Positions 53,264 through 62,339 of a stretch of 64,000 nucleotides of DNA are shown one piece after another (position 1 is the stretch's first letter; every line of letters starts with the position of its first letter). The notes beneath the pieces were generated by a model. The model had not been told where the DNA came from, did not search any database, and saw only the letters and a list, made by a program, of their open reading frames with translations. The position numbers were made by a program, and so were the translations under genes. The stretch lies in the NCBI RefSeq assembly GCF_009932335.1, contig NZ_BLJF01000003.1, forward strand, positions 496,001 through 560,000, given 5' to 3'. The DNA is from Pseudomonas asiatica. GTDB taxonomy: Bacteria; Pseudomonadota; Gammaproteobacteria; Pseudomonadales; Pseudomonadaceae.

Positions 53264-53544
53264 TTCACAGAAAACCCTCACACAGTTGGCTGATCATAGG
53301 CAGCGTAGCGGGGGAACGTCAATGCTCAGAAATATCCGGCATCACGTGTGTCGGAGCGGTTAACAGTCTTGGGTGAGCATTCCAAGTATCATCGCGCTGC
53401 TCCTGTGTGGATGAAATCAGTGATGGGCCGGGTAGGAGAAGAATTCTGCTTTCCGGTCCCTTCGACACGGCCTGAGAACCGTGCCGGTGCACCTCTTCGA
53501 AGGGCCATTGACCTGGCCACTTCACAGAAGACTCTCACACAGTT
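53264..53544. repeat. Pair of 24-bp direct repeats in the trmB-DUF3392 gap
   Basis: TTCACAGAAAACCCTCACAC plus AGTT (53264-53287) recurs as TTCACAGAAGACTCTCACAC plus AGTT (53521-53544), 22 of 24 identical, same orientation, 257 bp apart. Neither is part of a REP element. They may bound a small deletion-prone or formerly mobile segment, or be two binding sites; the sequence alone does not decide. Confidence 0.7.
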
Positions 53545-53610
53545 TTCGAAGGCATCGAAGTGCCGGTTAGATGCTGGAAGATTGGCCCGCCAACACGGAG
53601 GCCAAGGCAT

Positions 53611-53721
53611 ATGAAGCGTTTGCTTGATGCGCTGAGCCGCGTTTGGACGTTCATCCGGATTTTGACTGTGCTCAAGACCGTTCGGGACTTCATGCGCGAT
53701 CACTTCGATGATGCCCGGTAA
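53611..53721 (+). CDS. Candidate small protein, 36 residues, amphipathic helix
   Basis: ATG 53611 to TAA 53721 encodes MKRLLDALSRVWTFIRILTV and then LKTVRDFMRDHFDDAR. GGAGG lies 9 nt before the ATG, one of the best ribosome sites in the window, and an intrinsic terminator begins 20 bp after the stop. The peptide is predicted to be one amphipathic helix with a hydrophobic centre, a basic N-terminus and an acidic end, so a membrane-surface protein is possible. It sits in an otherwise empty stretch between trmB and the DUF3392 gene. No known family is recognised; an sRNA with a chance ORF is the alternative. Confidence 0.55.
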   Translation: MKRLLDALSRVWTFIRILTVLKTVRDFMRDHFDDAR

Positions 53722-53740
53722 GGGCTAGTCAGGTGGTAGG

Positions 53741-53768
53741 GCTGCCCTGATTCTCCGGGGCAGCTTTT
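53741..53768 (+). terminator. Intrinsic terminator after the 36-aa ORF
   Basis: Stem GCTGCCC (53741-53747) / GGGCAGC (53758-53764) with a 10-nt loop, followed by TTTT. The trmB transcript already ends at 53225, so this second plus-strand terminator implies a separate transcript across about 53300-53768. Confidence 0.8.
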
Positions 53769-53806
53769 ACAACCCATCTCTGTACTCGCCAGATTACGCG
53801 GTCATT

Positions 53807-53920
53807 GTAGGAGCGACCTTGTGTCGCGATGGGCCGCGTAGCGGTCCCAGGATGTCAGCGGTGAGGCAGCAATTGCTGGGGCCGCTTTGCGGCCCTTTCG
53901 CGACACAAGCCGCTCCTGCA
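53807..53920. repeat. REP pair 12 (GTAGGAGC type, inverted)
   Basis: Inverted cores, the left with one change (GTAGGAGCGACC) and the right shortened (CACAAGCCGCTCCTGC). Mini-hairpins GGGCCGC-GTA-GCGGTCC and GGGCCGC-AAA-GCGGCCC. It lies upstream of the DUF3392 stop on the convergent side. Confidence 0.85.
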
Positions 53921-53942
53921 AGGTTCAGTGCAAGGCCGTGGT

Positions 53943-54269
53943 TCAGCCCCGTCGATCCGCCACCACCCCGATCAGCACCAGTACCACCAGCAACACCGGC
54001 GCCAGCGCGTAGTTGTTGAACTGGCTCAGCCCTTTCACCACCCAAGGCGTGGCATAGATCAGCGCCGCACCGCTGCCGATCATCACCAGCAAGGCCATGA
54101 ACGGTACGCGCAGGGCGCCCGCCAGGCCGCCCAGGCGTTGTTCCACCCAGCCCTTGATATCGGTGCCGAACAGCACCAACAGGCAGCCTACCAAGGCCAG
54201 TGAAATCTCCGACAGGTTGCTGCGGCTCCAGCGAGAAACCGTCGCGAGCAGATCAAGTACCAGATCCAT
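53943..54269 (-). CDS. DUF3392 membrane protein
   Basis: A 108-residue protein with three or four hydrophobic segments (LALVGCLLVLFGTDIKGW, VPFMALLVMIGSGAALIY, YALAPVLLVVLVLIGVV) and a positively charged end. It is conserved near hemW in pseudomonads; function unknown. ATG 54269 has AAGGATGACC upstream. It is the last gene of the minus-strand run from yggS, 9 bp after the hemW stop. Confidence 0.82.
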   Translation of the reverse strand: MDLVLDLLATVSRWSRSNLSEISLALVGCLLVLFGTDIKGWVEQRLGGLAGALRVPFMALLVMIGSGAALIYATPWVVKGLSQFNNYALAPVLLVVLVLIGVVADRRG

Positions 54270-54278
54270 GGGTCATCC

Positions 54279-55454
54279 TTAGGTCAAGAAATACTGCAGC
54301 AGGTCATTGAGGAACAACTGGCCCCTCGGCGTGGCCACCAGTTGATCCGGTTCGACCTGCAAAAGGCCCTTTTGTTCGGCCGCGCGGCGTGCCTCGCGCA
54401 GTTGTGCCAGCGGCAAACCGGTGCGTTGGGTGAACAGTTCGGCTTCCACCCCATCGGTCAGGCGCAGGGCATTCATCAGGAACTCGAACGGCAGCTCGTC
54501 GACTGGCAGCAGCTTTTCGCCGGCCTTGAACGGCTTGGCCAGGTTCAGGTAGTCCTTGGGCAGGCGAGTTTTCCAGGTGCGCAGGATGCGCCCGTCGGCG
54601 AAGGTCAGCTTGCCGTGGGCACCAGCGCCGATGCCGATGAAGTCGCCAAAGCGCCAGTAGTTGAGGTTGTGCCGGGCAGCGCGCCCCGCTTGGGCATAGG
54701 CCGAGACTTCGTACTGGCGGAAGCCGTGTTCGGCCATCAGTGCCTGGCCGGCCTCCTGGATATCCCAGAGGATGTCGTCCTCGGGCAGCTCGGGCGGCTG
54801 GTTCCAGAACACCGTGTTCGGCTCCACGGTCAGCTGGTACCACGACAGGTGCGTCGGCCCCAGGTCGATGGCCTGGCGCAGGTCGCCCAGCGCGTCGTCG
54901 AGCGACTGGTCGGGCAGGCCGTGCATCAGGTCCATGTTGAAGTTGTCGAAGCCGGCGGCGCGCGCCATGCCGGCGGCGCGGACCGCTTCATCGCCATTGT
55001 GGATACGCCCCAGCGCCTGCAGTTTGGCTGGCTGGAAGCTCTGCACACCGATGGACAGACGATTGATACCGGTTTGCCGGTAGGCCTTGAACTTGTCCTG
55101 CTCGAACGTGCCCGGGTTGGCCTCCAGGGTGATTTCGATGTCCGGCGCAAACGGGATACGTTGTTCCACGCCACGCAGCAGCCGGCCAAGGGCGTCGGCA
55201 CTGAACAGGCTGGGGGTACCGCCGCCGAAGAAGATCGAGCTGATCGGCCGGCCTTGCACGGCAGCCAGCTCCTGGTCGAGGTCGGTCAGCAGGGCGGCGA
55301 CGTAGGCATCTTCCGGCAGTTCAGGCCCGGCAGCGTGGGAGTTGAAGTCGCAGTAAGGGCATTTGCGTACGCACCACGGGATGTGGATGTACAGCGCCAG
55401 CGGCGGCAGGCTGGTGAAACCCGCCGCGCCGGGGTTGGACAGCGTTTCGATCAT
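54279..55454 (-). CDS. hemW: Radical SAM heme chaperone HemW
   Basis: A 391-residue radical SAM protein, long misannotated as oxygen-independent coproporphyrinogen oxidase. The [4Fe-4S] motif is CVRKCPYC near residues 28-35, preceded by LALYIHIPW, with [19 protein letters not shown] and SIGVQSF following. The CxxxCxxC lacks the extra cysteine of HemN, which supports HemW. ATG 55454 overlaps the rdgB stop (ATGA); the longer frame upstream is antisense noise over rdgB. Confidence 0.94.
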   Translation of the reverse strand: MIETLSNPGAAGFTSLPPLALYIHIPWCVRKCPYCDFNSHAAGPELPEDAYVAALLTDLDQELAAVQGRPISSIFFGGGTPSLFSADALGRLLRGVEQRIPFAPDIEITLEANPGTFEQDKFKAYRQTGINRLSIGVQSFQPAKLQALGRIHNGDEAVRAAGMARAAGFDNFNMDLMHGLPDQSLDDALGDLRQAIDLGPTHLSWYQLTVEPNTVFWNQPPELPEDDILWDIQEAGQALMAEHGFRQYEVSAYAQAGRAARHNLNYWRFGDFIGIGAGAHGKLTFADGRILRTWKTRLPKDYLNLAKPFKAGEKLLPVDELPFEFLMNALRLTDGVEAELFTQRTGLPLAQLREARRAAEQKGLLQVEPDQLVATPRGQLFLNDLLQYFLT

Positions 55455-56044
55455 GCCAGGCCCAGACGTTGGCGCAGCAGGGCCATGGCGCGGGCGCGGT
55501 GGCTGAGCTGGTTCTTGTCCACAGGGGCCAGGTCGGCGCTGGAGCAGCTGCGCTCCGGTACCCAGAACAGCGGGTCGTAGCCAAAGCCGTGCTCGCCACT
55601 GGCCTCGAACATGATGCGCCCGTGCCACAGGCCTTCGCACAGGATCGGCAGCGGGTCGTCAGCATGGCGCACCAGTGCCAGGACGCAGACGAACTGAGCA
55701 CCGCGCTCGGCTTCAGGCACGTCTTTCAGTGCTTCGAGCAGCTTGGTATTGTTCGCCGCATCACCCTTGCCGTCGGCATAGCGCGCCGAGTAGATGCCCG
55801 GCGCGCCGCCGAGGAAGTCCACCGCCAGGCCAGAATCGTCGGCCAGGGCCGGCAGGCCGGAAATGCGTGCGGCGTTGCGCGCCTTGAGGATGGCATTCTC
55901 GACGAACGACAGGCCGGTTTCTTCCGGCTCGACCTGACTGAACTCGCCGATCGAGCGCAGTTGCACGGACGCGCCGAGCATGGCCTGGAGTTCCTTGAGT
56001 TTGCCGGCGTTGTGGCTGGCCAATACGAGTTGCTGGAAATTCAT
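55451..56044 (-). CDS. rdgB: dITP/XTP pyrophosphatase (RdgB/HAM1)
   Basis: RdgB hydrolyses dITP, dXTP and related non-canonical nucleotides to keep them out of DNA. The 197-residue protein has [16 protein letters not shown] at the N-terminus, [40 protein letters not shown], and the C-terminal [11 protein letters not shown] with SHRARAM. Two ATGs are adjacent (56047 and 56044); the second has the better spacing from AGG. The start overlaps the DUF4426 stop. Confidence 0.95.
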   Translation of the reverse strand: MNFQQLVLASHNAGKLKELQAMLGASVQLRSIGEFSQVEPEETGLSFVENAILKARNAARISGLPALADDSGLAVDFLGGAPGIYSARYADGKGDAANNTKLLEALKDVPEAERGAQFVCVLALVRHADDPLPILCEGLWHGRIMFEASGEHGFGYDPLFWVPERSCSSADLAPVDKNQLSHRARAMALLRQRLGLA

Positions 56045-56478
56045 CATTCGCCTGGGAACACTTCCTGGTTGAAACTGAGGGAGTTGCTGATACCGCCGGT
56101 TTCGATATTCAGGTCGAAGGTGACGGTTTCTGGCTGGTCGATCTTGAACTGGGCGATGTAGTACACCGCGCCCTGTTCGGTGATCTGCTTGAACGACAGC
56201 GGGCTGCTGCGCCCGGTCAGGTCCTTGACCGTGCCGCTGACCACCGCCATGGCGGGTTTGTTGGCCTTGAGCACGGCGATGTTGAGTACGCCCTGGTTCT
56301 TGCTGCGTACCAGGCCGGTGGCTGCGGCCACCTCCGGTGTCAGCATGCTCGAGGTGAACGCGCTGTAGTGCACCGTCACGTCGCCAAACACTTCCTTGCG
56401 CTCGGGACGGGCAGCATCGGCAGCCAGTACCGGCAGGGCCAGGCACAGGCTGATCAGGAACAGGGCTAGGCGACGCAT
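56044..56478 (-). CDS. Exported DUF4426 protein
   Basis: A 144-residue protein with a Sec signal peptide ([18 protein letters not shown], cleavage after LAADA near residue 20) and a single beta-rich domain ([32 protein letters not shown]). It is conserved between metW and rdgB in pseudomonads and related bacteria. No function known. ATG 56478 is fixed by the signal peptide. Confidence 0.87.
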   Translation of the reverse strand: MRRLALFLISLCLALPVLAADAARPERKEVFGDVTVHYSAFTSSMLTPEVAAATGLVRSKNQGVLNIAVLKANKPAMAVVSGTVKDLTGRSSPLSFKQITEQGAVYYIAQFKIDQPETVTFDLNIETGGISNSLSFNQEVFPGE

Positions 56479-56500
56479 GGGGTGATTCCTCCGGTGGGCG

Positions 56501-57121
56501 TCAGACCGCGAGCTGATGTTCTTGCAGGCCCGGGCTGCTGACACGGTAGATGCCGATCTCACCTAGAAGATTAGGCCAAAGCCGGCCACCCCACCCGTTG
56601 CGGTGCAAGTGGTCGACCGCCAGGCGGTCTAGCACCTTGGCGCGGCGCTCGTGGCACAGCTCTTCGAAGTCGGCAAAGGTGCAGAAGTGGATGTTCGGCG
56701 TGTTGTACCAGGTGTACGGCATGAAGTCCGAAACCGGCATGCGGCCTTTGGTCGCCAGGTACCAGCGGCAACGCCAGTGGCCGAAGTTGGGGAAGGTGAT
56801 GATGCACTGGCGGCCCACGCGCAGCATCTCGTCGAGGATGCGGTCGGGGTACTCCACGGCCTGCAGGGCCTGGGTCATGATCACCACGTCGAAACTGTTG
56901 CTGGCGAAGTTGCCCAGGCCCTTGTCCAGGTCCTGCTCGATGACGTTGACGCCCTTGGCCACACAGGCCGCGATGTTGTCGGCGTCGATCTCCAGGCCAT
57001 AGCCGGTGACCTGCTTGCGGTCGCGCAGCGAGGCCAGCAGTTCGCCGCTGCCGCAACCCAGGTCGAGTACCCGGCTGCCGGCGGGGATCCAGTCGTGGAT
57101 GATTTCCAGATCGGCTCTCAT
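56501..57121 (-). CDS. metW: MetW methyltransferase-like protein
   Basis: The 206-residue protein has a SAM-binding Rossmann fold (SRVLDLGCGSGELLASLRD, VIEQDLDKGL, FDVVIMTQALQAV). MetW works with MetX in methionine synthesis and stimulates acylation of homoserine in systems with MetX-type succinyltransferases. It starts 7 bp after metX on the same strand. ATG 57121 gives the conserved RADLEIIHDWIP start. Confidence 0.93.
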   Translation of the reverse strand: MRADLEIIHDWIPAGSRVLDLGCGSGELLASLRDRKQVTGYGLEIDADNIAACVAKGVNVIEQDLDKGLGNFASNSFDVVIMTQALQAVEYPDRILDEMLRVGRQCIITFPNFGHWRCRWYLATKGRMPVSDFMPYTWYNTPNIHFCTFADFEELCHERRAKVLDRLAVDHLHRNGWGGRLWPNLLGEIGIYRVSSPGLQEHQLAV

Positions 57122-57128
57122 GCTGTCC

Positions 57129-58268
57129 TCAGATGGCAATGCGGTTCATGTAGTTCGAGAAACCCTGCATGTAGCGAGGCGTGGGGATCAGGAAGGCATC
57201 GTGCCCGTAAGGCGAGTCGATCTCCAGGTAGCAGACATTCTTGCGCGCGGCCATCAGGGCGTCGACGATCTCGCGCGAACGGGCCGGGGAGAAGCGCCAG
57301 TCGGTGGTGAACGACATGATGCAGTAATCCGCCTTGACGTGGGCCAGGGTGGCTGCCAGGTCGCCGCCCTGGGCGGCGGCGGGGTCGAAGTAGTCCAGCG
57401 CCTTGGTCATCAGCAGGTAGGTGTTGGCGTCGAAGCGCCCGGAAAATTCCTCGCCCTGGTAGCGCAGGTAGCTCTCGACCTGGAATTCGACGCTGTGGAA
57501 GTCGTAGTTGAGCTTGTCGCTCTTCAGCTCGCGGCCGAATTTTTCACCCATCGAGTCATCCGACAGGTAGGTGATGTGGCCGACCATGCGCGCCAGCATC
57601 AGGCCACGCTTGGGGATCACGCCCTGGTCCTGGAATGAACCGCCGTGGAATTCGGGGTCGGTGAGGATGGCCTGGCGTGCCACTTCATTGAAAGCGATGT
57701 TCTGTGCCGACAGCTTGGGAGCCGAGGCGATGTCGACGCAATGGCGCACACGCTCGGGGTAGCTGATGGTCCACTGCAGCGCCTGCATGCCACCCAGGCT
57801 GCCACCGACCACGGCGGCCCACTGCTGGATGCCCAGGCGCTCGGCCAGGCGCACCTGGCTGTGCACCCAGTCTTCCACGGTCAGCACCGGGAAGTCAGCG
57901 CCGTAGGGCTTGCCGGTGGCCGGGTTGATGCTGCTGGGGCCGGTGCTGCCGTTGCAGCCGCCCAGGTTGTTCAGGCTGACCACGAAGAAGCGGTTGGTGT
58001 CGATCGGCTTGCCAGGGCCGATACAGCTGTCCCACCAGCCCGGCTTGCGGTCGGTGGCGGCATGGTAGCCAGCGGCATGGTGGTGGCCGGAGAGGGCATG
58101 GCAGATCAGCACGGCGTTGCTCGCGCTGGCGTTCAGGGTGCCATAGGTCTCGTAGACCAGTTCGTAACTGGCCAGGGAGCGACCGCAGGCCAGGGCCAGC
58201 GGTTCATCGAACCGGGCGGTTTGCGGTACTACCAGACCGACGGAATCTTCGGGAAAGACAGTGGACAT
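57129..58268 (-). CDS. metX: Homoserine O-succinyltransferase (MetX)
   Basis: A 379-residue alpha/beta-hydrolase-fold acyltransferase that activates homoserine for methionine synthesis. It has [16 protein letters not shown], the nucleophile Ser in [13 protein letters not shown], the acid Asp and the catalytic His in [10 protein letters not shown]. In pseudomonads this MetX uses succinyl-CoA. The specificity follows from family knowledge and coupling to MetW, not from a residue I can prove. About 100 bp separate it from yggT upstream. Confidence 0.93.
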   Translation of the reverse strand: MSTVFPEDSVGLVVPQTARFDEPLALACGRSLASYELVYETYGTLNASASNAVLICHALSGHHHAAGYHAATDRKPGWWDSCIGPGKPIDTNRFFVVSLNNLGGCNGSTGPSSINPATGKPYGADFPVLTVEDWVHSQVRLAERLGIQQWAAVVGGSLGGMQALQWTISYPERVRHCVDIASAPKLSAQNIAFNEVARQAILTDPEFHGGSFQDQGVIPKRGLMLARMVGHITYLSDDSMGEKFGRELKSDKLNYDFHSVEFQVESYLRYQGEEFSGRFDANTYLLMTKALDYFDPAAAQGGDLAATLAHVKADYCIMSFTTDWRFSPARSREIVDALMAARKNVCYLEIDSPYGHDAFLIPTPRYMQGFSNYMNRIAI

Positions 58269-58367
58269 CGACCCTGCTCACGCTTGACGGAGGCGTAAGT
58301 CTAAAGAGCGCTACCCCCAGCGGCAAGCAGAGGCTTGTCGCTGGAAGCAACCAGAGTCAGCTGGGGC

Positions 58368-58958
58368 TCAGATCATCCGCCATAGCTCTTGTGGCATGCC
58401 GGCGTAGGCGGCCAGCGGCGGCATGACGAACGACTGGATTACCTGGATCGCGAGGAAGGCGAAGATCGGCGAGATGTCCATGCCGCCCAGGTTGGGCACG
58501 ATGCGGCGGAACGGTGCCAGCACCGGTTCACTGATCTGGTAGGCCAGCTCAGCCGCCGGGTTGTGGCTGTTGGGAGCAACCCAGGACACGATCACCATGA
58601 CGATCATCGCGACCCAGAAAATCTTCAGGAACAGCGAGGTGATACCGATGATGGCCCACATCAGCAGGTGCAGGATGTCACCGAAGGTCCCGTAGGTGAC
58701 CATCAGCACGAAAGCCATCAGCAGCGCCTGGATGACCACCGACAACAGCAGCGACGAGGTATCCAGCCCACCAACGCTGGGGATGACTCGGCGAATCGGC
58801 TTGAGCAGCGGCTGTGTGGCGCGCACGGCGAACTGGCACAGCGGGTTGTAGAAGTTGGCCTTGACCAGCTGCAGGACAAAGCGCAGCAGGACGATCACCA
58901 GGTACAGGCTGACCAGGGTTTGCACCACGAAGATCGCGGCGCCGGACAGTGCATTCAT
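58368..58958 (-). CDS. yggT: YggT family membrane protein
   Basis: The 196-residue protein has two tandem YggT repeats, each a pair of helices followed by a conserved turn: ATQPLLKPIRRVIPSVGGLD in the first, ISEPVLAPFRRIVPNLGGMD in the second. Homologues act in osmotic tolerance and, in some bacteria, positioning of division or photosystem components. ATG 58958 has AAGGAG upstream; it starts 10 bp after proC. Confidence 0.92.
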   Translation of the reverse strand: MNALSGAAIFVVQTLVSLYLVIVLLRFVLQLVKANFYNPLCQFAVRATQPLLKPIRRVIPSVGGLDTSSLLLSVVIQALLMAFVLMVTYGTFGDILHLLMWAIIGITSLFLKIFWVAMIVMVIVSWVAPNSHNPAAELAYQISEPVLAPFRRIVPNLGGMDISPIFAFLAIQVIQSFVMPPLAAYAGMPQELWRMI

Positions 58959-58968
58959 CTGAAGCTCC

Positions 58969-59787
58969 TTATTTGCCCAGTTGTTCGGCCAGCTCGGCGG
59001 AACGTGTAGCCGCAGCCTGCAGCGCCTGTTCGACGATGGCTTCGAAGCCGCTGGCCTGGAACGACTTGATCGCCGCTTCGGTAGTGCCTGCAGGCGAGGT
59101 GACTCGGCGGCGCAGTTCGGCAGCATCGACATCGCTGGCAACCGCCATGCGTGCGGCGCCCAAGGCAGTCTGCAGGGTCAGCTGGGAGGCAGTTTCACGT
59201 GGCAGGCCAAGCTTTTCGCCTGCCGCGGTCATGGCTTCGATCAGCAGGAAGAAGTACGCCGGGCCGCTGCCGGAGACTGCCGTCACGGCGTCCAGTTGCT
59301 GCTCCTGCTCGAGCCACAGGGCGGTGCCCACGGCCGACAGCAGTTGCTCGGCCTGCTGGCGTTGTTCGCTGGATACTTCCGCGGTGGCGTACAGGCCGCT
59401 GACGCCCTGGCGCAGCAGTGCCGGGGTGTTGGGCATGCAGCGCACCACCGGGCGAGCGCCGACCCAGCTTTGCAGGCTGGCGCAGGTGATGCCGGCGGCA
59501 ATGGAAACGATCAGCTGGCCTTCCTGCAGGTTCGGTTGCAGGGACTGGCATACGGCTTTCATGACCTGCGGCTTGACCGCCAGCACGATGACGTCGGCGC
59601 CATCGATGGCCTGGGCGTTGTTCTCGAAGGTTTCGATGCCGTGCTCGGCCTGGATGCGGCTGCGGGTCTCGGCGCCCGGGTCGCTGGCGCGGATCTGCGA
59701 GGCGTCCAGGCCCTGGGCACGCAGACCACCGATCAGGCTGGCGGCCATGTTGCCGGCGCCGATAAAGGCAATACGAGTCTTGCTCAT
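58969..59787 (-). CDS. proC: Pyrroline-5-carboxylate reductase
   Basis: ProC reduces pyrroline-5-carboxylate to proline. The 272-residue protein has the N-terminal dinucleotide fold IAFIGAGNMAASLIGGL, VILAVKPQVM, and the C-terminal signature SGSGPAYFFLLIEAM with the conserved LTLQTALGAARM and SPAGTTEAAIK. Intact. Between yggS (38 bp) and yggT (10 bp) on the same strand. Confidence 0.97.
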   Translation of the reverse strand: MSKTRIAFIGAGNMAASLIGGLRAQGLDASQIRASDPGAETRSRIQAEHGIETFENNAQAIDGADVIVLAVKPQVMKAVCQSLQPNLQEGQLIVSIAAGITCASLQSWVGARPVVRCMPNTPALLRQGVSGLYATAEVSSEQRQQAEQLLSAVGTALWLEQEQQLDAVTAVSGSGPAYFFLLIEAMTAAGEKLGLPRETASQLTLQTALGAARMAVASDVDAAELRRRVTSPAGTTEAAIKSFQASGFEAIVEQALQAAATRSAELAEQLGK

Positions 59788-59825
59788 GTCAGGTCCTTGT
59801 AGGAAAGAGTGAGTAAAGCATGGAA

Positions 59826-60512
59826 TCAGGGCTGCCCGTAATCGCGGGCACCGAACAGGGCGGTACCGATACGCACCCAGGTCGCACCCTGTGCAATGGC
59901 CGCTTCCAGATCGTGGCTCATGCCCATGGACAGGGTGTCCAGACCAAGGCCGAGGCCTTCCTGCAACTGGCGCAGGGTGGCGAAGGCGGCTTCCTGGGCG
60001 GCGCGGTCATCAGTGGGTTCGGGAATGGCCATCAGCCCGCGCAGGCGAAGGTTGGGCAGTGCGGCTACCGCTTTGGCCAGGGCCGGCAGGTCGGCAGGGG
60101 TGCAGCCGGATTTGCTGTCTTCGCCGCTGACGTTCACCTGCAGGCAGATGTTCAGTGGTGGCAGACCGGCCGGGCGCTGCTCCGAGAGGCGTTGGGCGAT
60201 TTTCAGGCGGTCCACGGAATGTACCCAGTCGAAATGCTCGGCGATGGCTTTGGTCTTGTTCGACTGGATGGGGCCGATGAAGTGCCAGATCAAGGGCAGG
60301 TCGCCGAGTGCCTGCTGCTTTGTCAGCGCTTCCTGTAGGTAGTTTTCCCCGAGATCGCATACGCCGGCGGCGTGGATTTCGCGGATGGCGCTGGCTGGCT
60401 TGGTCTTGCTCACGGCCAGCAACTGGACGCTGGCCGGATCACGCCCGGCAGCCTGGGCAGCGCTGGCGATACGGGCGGAAATAGCGGAAAGGTTGTCTGC
60501 TAGGGTGGACAT
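59826..60512 (-). CDS. yggS: PLP homeostasis protein (YggS/PLPBP)
   Basis: The 228-residue protein is a PLP-binding TIM barrel of the alanine racemase N-terminal type, without racemase activity in its relatives. PLP Lys in LLAVSKTKPA; other motifs are FGENYLQEALTK-like GENYLQEALTK, WHFIGPIQSNK, LSMGMSHDLEAAI and VRIGTALFGARD. It keeps the free PLP pool in order. Divergent from pilT, first gene of the minus-strand run down to DUF3392. Confidence 0.95.
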   Translation of the reverse strand: MSTLADNLSAISARIASAAQAAGRDPASVQLLAVSKTKPASAIREIHAAGVCDLGENYLQEALTKQQALGDLPLIWHFIGPIQSNKTKAIAEHFDWVHSVDRLKIAQRLSEQRPAGLPPLNICLQVNVSGEDSKSGCTPADLPALAKAVAALPNLRLRGLMAIPEPTDDRAAQEAAFATLRQLQEGLGLGLDTLSMGMSHDLEAAIAQGATWVRIGTALFGARDYGQP

Positions 60513-60577
60513 GGACTGATGCCGGCGGCTGGAGGGTTTGCGGCATTCTACCTACTTGAAGGCCTTTGGGGAGTCTC

Positions 60578-61576
60578 ATGGATGTGACCGACCTGTTGGC
60601 CCGGGCCGTGGATGCGGGGGCTTCCGACCTGCACCTGGCGGCGGGCCAGTTACCGATGTTGCGCCTGGATGGCGAGCTGCAGCGCATGGCCCTGCCGACC
60701 TTGGGCCCGGCGACCTTGACCAAGGGCATGGCACCCTTGCTGGATGAAGACCAGCGCCGACAGTGGGCCCAGGGTGATGAGCTGGACCTGGCGCTGGAAT
60801 TGCCGGCGCTAGGGCGCTTTCGGCTGAATCTGTTTCGCCAGTTGCACGGCCCTGCGGCCACCTTTCGCCTGATCCCGGGGCATATAGCCACGCTCGATGA
60901 ACTCGACCTGGTCGATGTGTTTCAAGCTGTTGCGCAGTGCCGAGATGGCTTGATCCTCGTCGGTGGGCCGACCGGCAGTGGCAAGTCCAGCACCTTGGCG
61001 GCACTGCTCGACCAACTGAACCGAGATCGTGCTCTGCATATCATCACCCTTGAGGACCCTGTCGAAGTTATCCACAGCAGCCAGCGCAGCCTGGTCAACC
61101 AGCGTGAGGTCGGCCGCCATTGCGGTGGGTTCGCCCAGGGGCTGCGCAGTGCCCTGCGCCAGGACCCGGATGTGATCATGATCGGTGAGCTGCGCGACCT
61201 GGAAACCATTCGCCTGGCCTTGCGTGCGGCTGAGACCGGGCACCTGGTACTGGCGACCGTGCATACCCGTTCGGCGGTGAGCAGTGTTGACCGGTTGGTG
61301 GAGGTGTTCGCTGCCGAAGAGAAACCGTTGGTGCGGGCGATGCTGGCCGAGTCGTTGCGCCTGGTGGTAGCGCAGGTGCTGGTCAGGCGCGCGGGCGGAG
61401 GGCGGGTTGCTGCGCGGGAAGTGCTGGTGGTGACGTCAGCGGTGCGTAACCTGGTTCGGGAAGGGCGAATGGCGCAGTTGTGTTCGGTGATGCAGGCGGG
61501 TGGTGCGGACGGGATGCGGACGATGGAAGGGGCGATGCGAGGGTTGAAGGAGAGGGGGCTGATCAGCGATCTATAG
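60578..61576 (+). CDS. pilT: Type IV pilus retraction ATPase, PilT-type
   Basis: A 332-residue secretion-type ATPase. It has GASDLHLAAGQLPMLRLDGE at the N-terminus, Walker A GGPTGSGKSSTLAALL, the Asp box ITLEDPVEVIH, Walker B IMIGELRDLETIRLA, and the His box GHLVLATVHTRSAV. It resembles PilT, which depolymerises pili during twitching. GGGGAG precedes ATG 60578. In P. aeruginosa pilU follows pilT; here a REP pair and a convergent peptidase gene follow, so PilU is missing at this site. Confidence 0.9.
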   Translation: MDVTDLLARAVDAGASDLHLAAGQLPMLRLDGELQRMALPTLGPATLTKGMAPLLDEDQRRQWAQGDELDLALELPALGRFRLNLFRQLHGPAATFRLIPGHIATLDELDLVDVFQAVAQCRDGLILVGGPTGSGKSSTLAALLDQLNRDRALHIITLEDPVEVIHSSQRSLVNQREVGRHCGGFAQGLRSALRQDPDVIMIGELRDLETIRLALRAAETGHLVLATVHTRSAVSSVDRLVEVFAAEEKPLVRAMLAESLRLVVAQVLVRRAGGGRVAAREVLVVTSAVRNLVREGRMAQLCSVMQAGGADGMRTMEGAMRGLKERGLISDL

Positions 61577-61584
61577 TGCCTGTG

Positions 61585-61684
61585 CTGGCCCTTTCGCGGG
61601 TAAACCCGCTCCCACATGGATAACACAGCCTTCGAATGCTGTGGTGTACCTGTGGGAGCGGGCGTGCCCGCGAAGAGGCCGATA
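61585..61684. repeat. REP pair 13 (GTGGGAGCGGG type, inverted)
   Basis: CTGGCCCTTTCGCGGGTAAA with CCCGCTCCCACA, and CCTGTGGGAGCGGGCGTGCC with CGCGAAGAGGCC, inverted between convergent pilT and the NlpC/P60 gene. Confidence 0.88.
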
Positions 61685-61703
61685 CAGGAGAGCGCCGATC
61701 AGA

Positions 61704-62339
61704 TCAGCGCTTGGCCAGGCTCAGTTGCTGCTGTTCTTTCGGCAGCACTCGCTTGGCCACCACGTAATGCTTCTGCCAGTAAGGCTTGCTCAGGGTGTCG
61801 ATGCTCACCCGCTTGCCACGGCGTGGAGCATGGATGAAGCGGTCGTTGCCCAGGTAGATGGCAACGTGGTTCACCCGACGGCTCTTGATGTTGAAGAAGA
61901 TCAGGTCGCCTGGCTTCAGGTCACCCTTGGCCACCTTGATGCCGTGGCCCTGGGCCATGGCATTGGAGGTGCGCGGCAGGTCGACGTCGGCGACGTCGTT
62001 GAAGGCGTATTTGACCAGCCCGCTGCAGTCGAAGCCTTTCTTCGGGCTGCTGCCGCCCCAGACATAAGGGGTGCCGAGCACATTTACCGCGCGGCTGAGC
62101 ACATCGCTGCTCTGCTTCGGCGACATGGCGGCGACTGGCGCACCGGGCACGCTGCGGCTGATGGCGGCATTGCTTGGGCGGGTGCGCAGCGCGGTCTGCT
62201 TGACTGGTGCGTGTCTTACCGAGGCATTGGTGGTGTAGCCGGTAAAACCATTGGGAAGACGTTGCTCACGATTGGTGGCGTGGGCGGCCAGGGGCAATAA
62301 TAGGCAGAGGGTCAGCCATGTCTTGAGTAAAGGCGGCAT
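61704..62339 (-). CDS. NlpC/P60 (C40) cell-wall peptidase
   Basis: A 211-residue exported protein. The signal peptide (LKTWLTLCLLLPLAAHA) is followed by a basic linker and a C-terminal NlpC/P60 domain with the catalytic Cys in GFDCSGLVKYAF, His in VNHVAIYLGNDRFIHA, and the conserved GDLIFF. It probably cuts peptidoglycan stem peptides in the periplasm. No lipobox is visible. Divergent from the TM2 gene. Confidence 0.92.
   Translation of the reverse strand: MPPLLKTWLTLCLLLPLAAHATNREQRLPNGFTGYTTNASVRHAPVKQTALRTRPSNAAISRSVPGAPVAAMSPKQSSDVLSRAVNVLGTPYVWGGSSPKKGFDCSGLVKYAFNDVADVDLPRTSNAMAQGHGIKVAKGDLKPGDLIFFNIKSRRVNHVAIYLGNDRFIHAPRRGKRVSIDTLSKPYWQKHYVVAKRVLPKEQQQLSLAKR

Noticed and set aside
53348..53614. 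88-codon plus-strand ORF and a 104-codon minus-strand ORF (53389-53703) in the trmB-DUF3392 gap
   Set aside because: No good ribosome site, mixed composition without a fold, and they overlap each other and the better-supported 36-aa ORF. Not excluded, but not supported.
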